Shown piece by piece: positions 36,425 to 45,111 of a DNA stretch of 64,000 nucleotides. Location: NCBI GenBank assembly GCA_015075375.1, contig JABTUM010000001.1:1917201-1981200 (forward strand), read 5' to 3'. Position numbers and translations under genes: made by a program. Below the pieces are notes generated by a model. The model was given only the letters and a program-made list of their open reading frames with translations, did not search any database and was not told where the DNA came from. Positions within the stretch are counted from its first letter, which is position 1, and every line of letters begins with the position of its first letter. The DNA comes from Planctomycetota bacterium. GTDB taxonomy: Bacteria > Planctomycetota > SZUA-567 > H5-PLA8.

Positions 36425-36462
36425 ACGTTCGCGCTCTTTGCTGCTTTGACGCGAACGTTCGC
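36425..36462. repeat. ACGTTCGC repeat with a 12-bp palindrome
   Basis: ACGTTCGC occurs at 36425-36432 and again within the perfect palindrome GCGAACGTTCGC (36451-36462). It lies in the divergent 199-bp gap between the exported protein and the MaoC-like gene, where an operator would be expected. Confidence 0.45.
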
Positions 36463-36588
36463 CGAGGCGTGACCGAAATCGCATGCATGGGCCGCTTTAC
36501 ATGTGTGCAATCCCGCGCCAAAAGCCCGTTTGCCGAGGCTGCCCGCTTTCACTATCATGCGCATGCTCCTGTCCGAGGAACCGCCCGC

Positions 36589-37836
36589 GTGACCGAAACG
36601 CTCAAAAAAGGCACCGCCCGCATTCAGCGCGTTCCGCTCGGCGCCGTTTCGGTGCCGCTCTCGTTCGGCGATCAGGTCATCACCAGCCTGCTGTTCAACC
36701 ACGACGCGAATCCGGTGCACCACAAGCCCGATCACGCGGTGCAATGGATGCTGGGCCTCGCCAGCAGCGCGGCGCTGGTGGGCGACAACGCCGAACTGGC
36801 GCAAGCCGGCCCCGAAGAACGCGCGTACCGCCTGGGCGCCAAGCTGCTGCAGTACCCCGAGATCGTCGTGATGCCCGGCATCGTGCTCTCGGCACTCTGC
36901 TACGAACGTTTTGTCGGTCCGGAAGAATTGACCGTTTCGGTCACCACCACCTTTACGTATCCGCTGCTCGTGCCGACGACGGGAAAGGTCGAGGTGAAGA
37001 TTGAAGCGTTCGAGCTGCGCGGCGAGAGCCCGCTCGATCCGGAATTGGGCCAGGCGCGGCACCTGTTGCTCGAAGCCCATGGCCCGGCCTTGGAAGGCGA
37101 ACAGGTCAAGCTGTTAAAACTGGAAGCCTTGGTTTATCCCGCAGGCACCAACCCCGAACGCGTGTACGAAAAGATCGTCGCGCCGGAGTTCGAGCGCCTG
37201 GAGAAGCTACGCGACCAGAAGCCGGGTTTTCCGGGCATCTCGCATCCGGCTTCGATCAGCGAAGAAGACCGGCGGCGATACGCGCGGATCGTGGGCTTCG
37301 ACCGGCGCATCGGACCGCTGGCTTGGCAGGCGAAGATTCCGCGCGTGCTGACCGAGATCATCTACCACATGGCGCTGCACGAAGGCTACCAGGCGGAAGT
37401 GAAGGCGTATCACGAAGGGCGCGGCGACGAAGCCGAACGGCGCCAGGCCATCGCCCGCTACGTCGACAAAGAGGTCAAGTACCGGCAGCTCGAACCGAGC
37501 GCGCGCGAAGCGCGGATCGAGGAACTGAGCGGTCTCACGCAGCAGCTTTACGCGCGGCAGCACACGGTTTTCGACCCGCGCCTGTTTGTGCAAGGCGGCC
37601 CGGCCACACAGGCGCAGACGCCCTTGAAGCTGGACCTGCATATGTACGACCTGCGCCTGCGCCGCGGGATTCACCGCTTCTACACGGGCGCGCGGCTGGG
37701 CGACCGGCAGGTCTTCATGGGCGAAGCAATGGTGACGGGCCAGCCGCTCGTGACCAAGGAACTCGCGAGCTTCCTCGCCGAAATCAACAACAGCTTCGAG
37801 ACGCTGAAGTTGTTCGAATACCACCCGCGGGCTTAG
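36589..37836 (+). CDS. MaoC-like hotdog-fold protein (predicted)
   Basis: 415 residues starting at GTG, with GAGGAA eight bases upstream; the longer frame from 36469 lacks such a site. The key pattern is LFNHDANPVHHKPDHAV, close to the D-x-N-P-x-H motif of MaoC-type enoyl-CoA hydratases. A second, possibly duplicated fold lies near the C-terminus (RRGIHRFYTGARLGDRQVFMGEA). The middle (about 220-330) is helical and charged. A double-hotdog hydratase or acyl-binding protein is a reasonable guess. The gene overlaps the convergent receptor gene by four bases. The family call is by motif only. Confidence 0.6.
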   Translation: MTETLKKGTARIQRVPLGAVSVPLSFGDQVITSLLFNHDANPVHHKPDHAVQWMLGLASSAALVGDNAELAQAGPEERAYRLGAKLLQYPEIVVMPGIVLSALCYERFVGPEELTVSVTTTFTYPLLVPTTGKVEVKIEAFELRGESPLDPELGQARHLLLEAHGPALEGEQVKLLKLEALVYPAGTNPERVYEKIVAPEFERLEKLRDQKPGFPGISHPASISEEDRRRYARIVGFDRRIGPLAWQAKIPRVLTEIIYHMALHEGYQAEVKAYHEGRGDEAERRQAIARYVDKEVKYRQLEPSAREARIEELSGLTQQLYARQHTVFDPRLFVQGGPATQAQTPLKLDLHMYDLRLRRGIHRFYTGARLGDRQVFMGEAMVTGQPLVTKELASFLAEINNSFETLKLFEYHPRA

Positions 37837-38924
37837 CTTCGTTCGAGCACCAGCACGAGCCCCTCCAGCCGCGCTTCGTGGTCGCGCACGGCATGCAGAA
37901 CCGGGCGAAAGCTCTGCGTCTTTCCGTTCACCGCCAAGTCCATCACGCCTTCCGCGGCCAAGGTTGCCATGTCCTTTCCGGGCGTCGCGGCGTACGCGAG
38001 CACCCGGCGCAGCCACGCGCCTTGGCGAGTGCGGTCGATCTCGCCTTCGGCTTGCAGGCCCAGCACGCGTTGCGCGGCCAGATTCGCGAGCACCACGTTT
38101 CCCGCCTGATCCACAATCGCGACCGGCTCAGGCAGCAGATCGAGCGTATCGCTCAACGCCCGATGCACCCAGCTCACCCCCGCCCAACCGAGCTTGCGGA
38201 ATTGCCGCAGCGAGGCCACCAGCCCATTGAACGTCGCCGCCAGGCGGCCGATATCGTCGGGGCCGGCCGATGCGGCGGGCACGTCCAGGTTGCCTTGCGC
38301 CACCTGTTCGACCAGCCGTGTAAGCGCGCGGACGGGTTTCAGTACCGCATCGCCCGTCAGGATCATGAACCAGATCCCGAAGGCCATTGCGGCGATCAAC
38401 AAGACCAGCAGGCGCGTCTCGGTGGCGTGCGCCACGCGCGTTACGTCTCCATGCAGGGAGACCATATTGTCGAGGTTCATGCGCGTGATGGTATGTGCCG
38501 CGCCGCGCAGGTCGTTGAAGGCCGCCAGTAGTTCGGCTCGCGGTTCCGGCTGGGATGCTTCCGCATGGAGGGCGCGCTCGAACCGCGTCCAGGCTCCGGC
38601 CAGATGCCGGGTTCGCTCGGCTTCGCCTTCGAGCGTGATGTTGGATTGCTGGAAGCGCAGCGCTTGCTCGCAGACGGACGTTTCGCTTGCATCAAGCACC
38701 GCCTCCGCTCCTTCGGGGCGGGTAAGCGCCTCCACGAGCAGATGCTCGGAGGAAGCGATCAGCTTCTGGCACGCGTCGACGGAGTCTGCGTTCTCGTGCA
38801 GAATCGCTTCCACGGCGCTCCGGCCGGACTTGACCACGGAGAGCCCGATGGCGCCGGCGGCCAGCACCAAGGCAATCAAGCCGCCGTAGCCCAGCCAGAG
38901 TTTGGTTCGAAATCCGAGTTTCAT
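37833..38924 (-). CDS. HAMP-PAS membrane receptor without output domain
   Basis: 363 residues. Membrane helices at about 8-30 and 170-190 flank a four-helix-bundle-type periplasmic sensor. HAMP follows (about 190-245, KPVRALTRLVEQVAQGNLDVP), then a PAS domain (about 265-360, LLPEPVAIVDQAGNVVLANLAAQRVLGL). Neither a kinase nor a methyl-accepting domain follows: the protein ends shortly after the PAS. It may signal through a separate partner, or be a truncated kinase. It is the second gene downstream of a c-di-AMP riboswitch, 23 bp after the potassium-transporter remnant. Confidence 0.85.
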   Translation of the reverse strand: MKLGFRTKLWLGYGGLIALVLAAGAIGLSVVKSGRSAVEAILHENADSVDACQKLIASSEHLLVEALTRPEGAEAVLDASETSVCEQALRFQQSNITLEGEAERTRHLAGAWTRFERALHAEASQPEPRAELLAAFNDLRGAAHTITRMNLDNMVSLHGDVTRVAHATETRLLVLLIAAMAFGIWFMILTGDAVLKPVRALTRLVEQVAQGNLDVPAASAGPDDIGRLAATFNGLVASLRQFRKLGWAGVSWVHRALSDTLDLLPEPVAIVDQAGNVVLANLAAQRVLGLQAEGEIDRTRQGAWLRRVLAYAATPGKDMATLAAEGVMDLAVNGKTQSFRPVLHAVRDHEARLEGLVLVLERS

Positions 38925-38947
38925 GAAAAGCTCCCTTTAGTTCCGAT

Positions 38948-39187
38948 TCAGAACGCCACGTCCGAATTGGCGTCCGCGCGCAGGATCCGGCACGGCAGGA
39001 AGAGCGCCGCGGCGAACGCTTGCGGTCCGGCGCGCCCCGCGAACATCGGCCCGCAGACGATCAGCTTGCCCAAGGGGCTCAGCGCGATCCAGCCCAAGAG
39101 CACATACGAGACGTACTCGGCCAAGACCAAGGTAGACGGACGCCAGGAAAAGACAAAATCCAAGAAGGCACGCACAGCGTTCTGCAT
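38948..39187 (-). pseudogene. Trk/Ktr-type K+ transporter remnant (N- and C-terminal ends joined)
   Basis: A 79-residue ORF. Its N-terminal half (about 15-40, STLVLAEYVSYVLLGWIALSP) matches the first helix of TrkH/KtrB subunits. The C-terminal half (KLIVCGPMFAGRAGPQAFAAALF) matches the LMFIGRVGPLTLALAL end of the same family. The whole pore-forming middle, normally about 350 residues, is missing. It starts 191 bp after a c-di-AMP riboswitch, a class known to control potassium uptake genes, which supports the identity. It could be a real deletion, an assembly join error, or a surviving small protein. Confidence 0.6.
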
Positions 39188-39378
39188 TAGGAAGGCGTAC
39201 CCAGATGCGCGTAGTCGCTTCGAAGAAAGAGTACGCCAGCCGCACCCGCCGAAAAATCGGCGCGTATAGTCATGCCGCCGCGCCGTAAATGCGGGCGGAC
39301 GGAACTCAAGATTGGGCTGGCGGAAGTCGCCTTCGCGATCAATCGATCGGGGGGGCCTGGTGGGTCGCGCCCCAGAAA

Positions 39379-39497
39379 AGCCTACGAGGTTAGCTGACGG
39401 GTTAGGGCTTCCAGGTGCCCTTTCCAGCCCAACGGCGCTGGGATTCACCCCTACGACTCGGTTCCCCCGTTCCGCGTGCGACGCAGCGGACTCGGCT
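39379..39497 (-). promoter_or_regulatory. c-di-AMP (ydaO/yuaA) riboswitch aptamer
   Basis: On the minus strand the class hallmarks appear in order. They are: 5' AGCCGAGTCCG (P1 strand and start), GGGGGAACC (around 39460-39468), GGGGTGAATCC (39440-39451), a variable stem, then ACCCGTCAGCTAACC and GTAGGCT closing P1 (AGCC with GGCT). Length is about 119 bases. The class binds cyclic di-AMP and usually turns off potassium-uptake or cell-wall genes. The 191-base segment to the next start (39187) has hairpins (for example CGCCGA-TTTT-TCGGCG) but no clear T-tract terminator, so control may be at translation. Confidence 0.93.
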
Positions 39498-39511
39498 GTC
39501 TACGCGAAAAT

Positions 39512-39541
39512 AGTCTACCCTTTCTCGTACCGAACAAACAA
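39512..39541 (-). promoter_or_regulatory. candidate promoter of the riboswitch transcript
   Basis: On the minus strand TTGTTT (39536-39541) and TAGACT (39512-39517) are spaced by 18 bp and would start transcription a few bases before the aptamer. Confidence 0.45.
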
Positions 39542-39666
39542 CCTATGCGCGTCGTGCTTGTAGAACCTCCCGTTGACCTTTATTCGACACGAAAGGTTTG
39601 ATGGGTATCCTTGTAGTAGGCACTTGGTGCCTGCTTACCATTTGAACCGTCTGCACATCGGGAGGC

Positions 39667-41643
39667 TTGGCCATCCGACCCGAGGATTTCTCCGATAAGT
39701 ACACGCAGCAGTTCATGCGCGAGCATGACGAAGTCTGCGCGGCGCAGTGCTACCGCATCGGACCGCTCTTCGTGCCGCTCACCGTGCGCCAACTGGCGTT
39801 CTATTTCCTCTCGGCCGCCGCGATCCTGATTTTCTTCCTGTGGGATTACAAGGTCTGCTACACGGTACTCACGTTCGTACTCTGCGCATTCTACGGCTTG
39901 ATCATCGTCTTCCGCTTGCTGAGCGTGAAGCTGGCGCTCTTCAAGGGCTGGATCGGCTTCCCCGACGAACACCGTATCAGACCTGACGACATCGCGGCCT
40001 TGAAGAACGATGAGCTTCCCGTCTACACCATTCTGGTGCCGATGTACAAAGAGCCCGAGGTCGCGCAGAAGATCGCGCGAACCGTCACGACGCTGGACTA
40101 TCCGATCGAAAAGCTGGACGTGAAACTGCTGCTCGAAGAGGACGACCCCGAGACGCGCAAGAAGGTCGAGGAGGTGCTGGGCGAACTACCGCCTTGCGTA
40201 GAAGTGATCGTCTGCCCCAAAGTCCCCAAAGGACAACCGCGGACTAAACCGCGCGCGTGCAATTGGGGACTCGACCGGGCCAAGGGCGAATACCTGGTGA
40301 TCTTTGACGCCGAAGATCGTCCGGAAGGCGACCAGCTCAAGAAGAGCATCGCGGCATTTAACAAACTCAAAGCCCAGGGCAAGGCGCAAGTCGTCTGCCT
40401 GCAAGCCAAACTCAATTACTTTAACGCGCGGCAGAACATGCTAACGCGGTTCTTCACGCTCGAATACACGACGTGGTTCGACCTCTTCCTGCCGGGGCTG
40501 CACGCGTTCCGCATTCCCATTCCGTTGGGCGGCACGAGCAATCACTTCCACACCGAGACGCTGAAAAAGCTGGGCGGCTGGGATCCGTTCAACGTGACCG
40601 AAGACTGCGATCTGGGCATTCGCATGGCGCGGCAGGGCTACCGCACCGAGGTGCTGGACAGCACCACATGGGAGGAAGCCAACAGCCATGTCGGTAATTG
40701 GGTGCGACAGCGCAGCCGCTGGATCAAGGGCTACTTCCAGACCCATCTGGTCCACACTCGCGACAGCCTTTGGCCATTCTTCGTACTGGCGGCGTGCTTC
40801 GTGTACCTGGCCCGAAAGATCGGCAGCGGGCTCGACCCGGCCAGCCCTTACTACGCCAAGCAACTCGAGTGGAGCACGCTCGCACAGGGCGCGTGCGGAC
40901 TGCTGGCCGCCGTCGCCGCGGGCTTGGGGCTTTGGGCGGTCCTCGAACGTTACGCGAAACGCAAGACCTACCGCGAAGGACGCTTGAACGCCTACGGCGC
41001 ACTCACGTTTCGGCTCACCGTCGGCGGACTCTCGGCGATGCTGATCCTGAATGTGGTCTTCTGGCTGATGAGCGGCGTGTACCTGCTGCGCAAGCCGATC
41101 GCCGATACGTTGCCCGCGTTCACCGATGCATACCGCTTCGAATTTCTGGACCGCAAGCCGCCGCGGGAAGTGCTGAGCGATTGGCGCCTGTACTTCGAGA
41201 ACGTGACGGAGGACCGCTACGAAGGTTACACGATCTGGAATACCTCGTGGCAGTGGCTGGTGCAGGGGAAGCTCTCGACGCAGGAAGCGACCGAAATATT
41301 CGGCGCGATCGACGAGTGGAGCTTCTGGTCGCAAATCCTTTATCCGGTGGTGATCGGGCTCTTCCTCGCCAATTTTGCGTTCGTACTGCTGGGGTTGTAC
41401 TCGTGCCATAAACGCGGGCTGTGGGACTTGGCGCCGATGGCGCTGCTGATGCCGTTCTATTGGGTGCTGATCTCGGTGGGCGCGGTAAAAGGCGCGTGGC
41501 AACTGTGCTGGAATCCGTGGTACTGGGAGAAGACGATTCACGGGCTGGATCACTCGGGCGCGGCGCCGCCTCGGCCGCCGGGTCCGCCCCCCGCTCCTCC
41601 AGGGAACACGGGCGAAGGCGTCTTTTTCAAGCCCAGCCCGTAG
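39667..41643 (+). CDS. GT2 membrane glycosyltransferase (cellulose-synthase-like)
   Basis: 658 residues. Two membrane helices (about 42-62 and 64-84) precede a GT2 catalytic domain. Its motifs are LLEEDDPET, VIFDAEDRPEGDQ, TEDCDLGIRMA and the QxxRW-type QRSRWIKGYFQ, which are those of processive synthases. Several C-terminal helices and a Pro-rich tail follow. It probably makes and exports a beta-linked polysaccharide. The start is odd: GGAGG (39661-39665) lies one base before TTG 39667 but seven bases before the in-frame ATC 39673; the first ATG is 39715. It begins a long plus-strand run that ends at 47525. Confidence 0.9.
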   Translation: MAIRPEDFSDKYTQQFMREHDEVCAAQCYRIGPLFVPLTVRQLAFYFLSAAAILIFFLWDYKVCYTVLTFVLCAFYGLIIVFRLLSVKLALFKGWIGFPDEHRIRPDDIAALKNDELPVYTILVPMYKEPEVAQKIARTVTTLDYPIEKLDVKLLLEEDDPETRKKVEEVLGELPPCVEVIVCPKVPKGQPRTKPRACNWGLDRAKGEYLVIFDAEDRPEGDQLKKSIAAFNKLKAQGKAQVVCLQAKLNYFNARQNMLTRFFTLEYTTWFDLFLPGLHAFRIPIPLGGTSNHFHTETLKKLGGWDPFNVTEDCDLGIRMARQGYRTEVLDSTTWEEANSHVGNWVRQRSRWIKGYFQTHLVHTRDSLWPFFVLAACFVYLARKIGSGLDPASPYYAKQLEWSTLAQGACGLLAAVAAGLGLWAVLERYAKRKTYREGRLNAYGALTFRLTVGGLSAMLILNVVFWLMSGVYLLRKPIADTLPAFTDAYRFEFLDRKPPREVLSDWRLYFENVTEDRYEGYTIWNTSWQWLVQGKLSTQEATEIFGAIDEWSFWSQILYPVVIGLFLANFAFVLLGLYSCHKRGLWDLAPMALLMPFYWVLISVGAVKGAWQLCWNPWYWEKTIHGLDHSGAAPPRPPGPPPAPPGNTGEGVFFKPSP

Positions 41644-41679
41644 TACGAGACGCGAACGATTCGGCGGCGGAGACGGCCG

Positions 41680-44157
41680 GTGCCCCTCAAGCGTGTGGTT
41701 TATGCATCCGTAGTGTTCGCGGCCGCGATCCTCGTTCACAGCGCGGTCCGCGCTCAAGGCACTCCGCCACCCGATCCCCCGGCCGATGAGCCCGCGGAAG
41801 AAGGGTTCGACGTTCCCGAAGCGCTCAAGCCGTGGGCCGAGGCCGCGTATACGCTGCGCTATTTCGTGCGCGTCGACGGGCCGCCGCTGGCCGGAACGAT
41901 CAATCTCCAGAATACGCCTCATGTGGCCACGGTGTACCTCCCGCTGCGAACCTTCGAGATACAGGCCGCGGCCGAAGACGGAGAGGACGAACCGAGCGCG
42001 CGCGTCGAGACGGTCCTGGTGTTGGACGAAAAGGGAGAAGTGCAGCCCGTGCTCGCGCGGCAGGTTAAAGGCGGAAGCGAAGTCGAGCTGGCTTTTCCCA
42101 CGCGCTCGGGGCAGCGCCGCTATGCGATCTACTCCGGCGCGCCTGAAGGCCAGGCCCCGCGCGCCAGTCCCACCACCTTTCGCACACATGCGCTGATGGT
42201 GCGGCGGCTGGTACGCACCGTGGGCGGCGAATCCCTGCCCAAACCCGACGCGCCGCTGACCGCCGCTTCCTTTAAAGCGCTGGGCGAGCAAGGCGGACGG
42301 GGCGAGCCGACGGCTTGCCTGACCGTCGACGATATCGAACCGCCCAAAGAGCACCTGAAGCGCTCCGGTCCGCGCTACGCGGCGCTGTACGAAGGATTCC
42401 TGCGCGCGCCGGTGGACGGAACGTACGGCTTCGCTCTCGAGACGCCCGGCACGGGCATGCTGGTGATCGACGGCTACGAAGTCTGCCTCGCGGGACAACC
42501 CGACGCGCGGCGCGAACCCTTCACGGTGCGCGGGGAAATGGAACTGCGCGCGGGCGTGCACCGCGTCGTGGTTTATCACATCCAGGCCGGCGCGGAGCCC
42601 GGCATTCGTCTGTGCTGGCGTCCCCCGTTCGAGAAAGATTTCGGGGTCATCCCGCCGCAGGCGTTTCCGCGCGGACTGCCGGCCGTGGTGGGGCGCGTCG
42701 AGAACGTCGCCGGGCATGCGCTGCCGTTCGTTCATATTGAGCGTGTGGCGCAGTTCCGGGGTGGGAGACACCGCGGACCGAAGCTGGAACAGGAATGGAT
42801 GCTGTACCACGCCCGAGGCCTAGGAGCCGGCGCGACGCGGGTGGCCGTCTCGGCCGCGGGCGCGGAACCGGCCGAATGGCCGCTCGCGGACGGCTGCGTA
42901 TGGCTTCCGGCCGGAAGCGAGGCCCGTTTCGAACTGCGCGCCGAGAACGGCGCCGCTATTCCAGACGGCGCACGCACGGTTCGATTCCCGCTTGCCAGCA
43001 ACGGCGGTCGCAACGTGATCGACCTGACCGGCGCCCTGAGCCTGAAAGCCGCGCCGGCGTTTTTGCATCCCGACGAGACCGGACAGCTTCATCTGGAGAC
43101 GCAGCTCGAACCCGTCCCGGTGATCCTCGACAAGGAACGCGTGGAAGAAGGCCCACCATTGCCATCTCCGCGGCCGTACGGACAGTATCGCGTGACTTGG
43201 CGGCTGGTTGATGCGGCCGGGCATGCGGAAGTGCTGAGCGAAGCCGAAGCGACGCCCTTGGGCGCGGGGCGGCGCAAGGTTCGTGTGCCGCTTCCCGCCG
43301 AACGCCTGGAAGCGGCCGCACAGGACGGCTTGACGCGCCTGGAAGCACGCTTGTCGGTGGGCGGGATGCCGGTCGAGAGCGTCACCCTGAGACTGCTGCA
43401 CAGCCGCCAAACCTGGCCGGCCGACCTCGTTTCGACGCTCGACGGTCTGGCTATCCCGGCCGGTCAAGCCAACAGGCCGGCCGAGCGCGTGCTCGTACTG
43501 GTGCCGCGCGAGCGCGAAGCCGATTACCGGCGCTTCCGTCCACCCTTGATTGGCGGCCGGCCCGGTGCAAGCGACGGCGCGGCGTTGTTTCTAGGCGATC
43601 CGCTCGTTGAAGCTCCCGCCGAAACCAAAGCCGACGCGAGCCTGGGGCTGGCTTCGCGGCTGGCCAAGGCGTCGCCCGACCGAACCTGGCAGTTCCACCT
43701 GCTACCGGGCCCGCACCGCGGCTTGTTCGTGTACCGACTGCTGGCCGGAGCCGAGTCCTGGCTGCGCGCGAACGGCGGCAAGGCCAGCGCGCTCGTGGTG
43801 GTTTCCATCGGCGGCGGCGACGCGGCTCGGCAGACGGCGCTGCACGATTTCGAACGCGGGCTCGACGTGCTGGTGGACCGCCTGCGGCGCGCGGGCGCGG
43901 AGCGCATCCTGATGCTGGGCGTCATGCCCGAGCCGGGGCGCGCCGCCCAAGCCGAACCGTACCGGCAGCGCTGGGCCGATATCGTACGGCTGCATCATTT
44001 GGAAAGCTTCGACCTCTACGAGCGCTGGACCGCCGACGGCGACTGGATCAAACGCTTCGCGCTCGATCCGCAAGGCGGGAGCCCCGTGTACGGCGCGACG
44101 CCGCACGTCACGGCGCTGGACGAATTGGCCGCCGAACTGGCCGGCAAAGTGAAGTAG
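41680..44157 (+). CDS. secreted PA14-domain protein with SGNH-like C-terminus
   Basis: 825 residues from a GTG with GGAG seven bases upstream. A signal peptide (VVYASVVFAAAILVHSAVRAQ) leads into beta-rich N-terminal modules. A PA14 carbohydrate-binding domain follows at about 225-335 (YEGFLRAPVDGTYGFALET, LVIDGYEVC, YHIQAGAEPGIRLCW). The C-terminal 220 residues follow an SGNH-hydrolase order, but block I reads LGDPLVE (Ser replaced by Pro) and the block V His is only loosely placed. It was called as a degenerate SGNH domain. It lies 36 bp after the GT2 gene and may bind or finish the exported glycan. Confidence 0.78.
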   Translation: MPLKRVVYASVVFAAAILVHSAVRAQGTPPPDPPADEPAEEGFDVPEALKPWAEAAYTLRYFVRVDGPPLAGTINLQNTPHVATVYLPLRTFEIQAAAEDGEDEPSARVETVLVLDEKGEVQPVLARQVKGGSEVELAFPTRSGQRRYAIYSGAPEGQAPRASPTTFRTHALMVRRLVRTVGGESLPKPDAPLTAASFKALGEQGGRGEPTACLTVDDIEPPKEHLKRSGPRYAALYEGFLRAPVDGTYGFALETPGTGMLVIDGYEVCLAGQPDARREPFTVRGEMELRAGVHRVVVYHIQAGAEPGIRLCWRPPFEKDFGVIPPQAFPRGLPAVVGRVENVAGHALPFVHIERVAQFRGGRHRGPKLEQEWMLYHARGLGAGATRVAVSAAGAEPAEWPLADGCVWLPAGSEARFELRAENGAAIPDGARTVRFPLASNGGRNVIDLTGALSLKAAPAFLHPDETGQLHLETQLEPVPVILDKERVEEGPPLPSPRPYGQYRVTWRLVDAAGHAEVLSEAEATPLGAGRRKVRVPLPAERLEAAAQDGLTRLEARLSVGGMPVESVTLRLLHSRQTWPADLVSTLDGLAIPAGQANRPAERVLVLVPREREADYRRFRPPLIGGRPGASDGAALFLGDPLVEAPAETKADASLGLASRLAKASPDRTWQFHLLPGPHRGLFVYRLLAGAESWLRANGGKASALVVVSIGGGDAARQTALHDFERGLDVLVDRLRRAGAERILMLGVMPEPGRAAQAEPYRQRWADIVRLHHLESFDLYERWTADGDWIKRFALDPQGGSPVYGATPHVTALDELAAELAGKVK

Positions 44158-44212
44158 CGAGCCCCCGCCCGCGCGCTAAGGTGATGGCTCGTTCCCTTCG
44201 CGGAGACCTTCC

Positions 44213-45088
44213 ATGTATCCCGCCACTCGCGACGCCATGCTGGCTCATGTGGGACAAAGCGACCCCTGGGCGGCCCTGCACTTTCTGGGACTCAGTGCGG
44301 TCGAATTGAATTTCAACCGCGAGGCGCAGACGCCGGGCTTCCTGGGGCGCGGCGGGCAGCCCTTCGACCTTTCCTCGCCCGCGGGCCGGCGCGAAGCGCG
44401 CGCGGCGTTCGACGCGCACGGGGCGAGCGTCTGCGCGCTCCTGATGGCCAACGATTTCTCCGGCGATATGGAGACGGAAGTGAAGTGGGGCGTCTCGGCC
44501 GTGGAGGCCGCGCACGCGCTGGGCGCGCCGGCGGTGCGCATCGATCTGGTGCCGCACCAGAAGGACTACGACCGCACCCTCTTCGAGGCGCGCTGCATTG
44601 AAGGCGTGAAACGCATCCTCGCGGCGACCGAATCGACTGGCGTGGGCTTGGGCGTCGAGAACCACGGGCACATCACCAACGATCCCGCATTCCTCGACCG
44701 CATCTTCGACGGAGTCGGTTCGCCGCGGTTGGGCCTGACGCTCGACACGGCCAACTTTTACTGGTACGGGCATCCGCTGGAGCGCGTGTACGAGATCATG
44801 TCCCGCTTCGCCGCTCGCGTCCGGCATACGCACATCAAGAACATCAACTACCCTGCGGACGAGCGCAACAAGCAGCGGGCGATCGGCTGGGAGTACGGGC
44901 AGTACTGCTGCCCGCTGGACGAAGGCAACATCGATCACGCGCGGGTCGCCCGGATTCTGCAGGGCGCGGGCTACCGCGGCGCGCTGTGCGTGGAAGACGA
45001 GTCGCTTCCGAAGCGTCCGGCCGAACAGCGCCCGCAGTTGATGAAGCGCAACGTAGCCGAGCTGAAGCGCTGCTGCGCGATTTCGTGA
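44213..45088 (+). CDS. sugar-phosphate isomerase/epimerase (xylose-isomerase-like TIM barrel)
   Basis: 291 residues. The AP-endonuclease-2/xylose-isomerase-like barrel is shown by GVGLGVENHGH, LGLTLDTANFYW, VRHTHIKN and the C-terminal ALCVEDESLPK. The metal-site Glu, Asp, His and Glu residues in these strands are kept. Such enzymes isomerise or epimerise sugars and inositols. It sits in an operon-like run with a Gfo/Idh/MocA oxidoreductase two genes later, a pairing typical of inositol or unusual-sugar catabolism. The substrate is unknown. Confidence 0.9.
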   Translation: MYPATRDAMLAHVGQSDPWAALHFLGLSAVELNFNREAQTPGFLGRGGQPFDLSSPAGRREARAAFDAHGASVCALLMANDFSGDMETEVKWGVSAVEAAHALGAPAVRIDLVPHQKDYDRTLFEARCIEGVKRILAATESTGVGLGVENHGHITNDPAFLDRIFDGVGSPRLGLTLDTANFYWYGHPLERVYEIMSRFAARVRHTHIKNINYPADERNKQRAIGWEYGQYCCPLDEGNIDHARVARILQGAGYRGALCVEDESLPKRPAEQRPQLMKRNVAELKRCCAIS

Positions 45089-45111
45089 CGATACCCTTGG
45101 AGAGCGGTTCC

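Noticed and set aside
40441..42810. 789-residue minus-strand ORF under the GT2 and PA14 genes
   Set aside because: It spans two real genes on the other strand and is rich in Arg/His/Pro as expected of a shadow.
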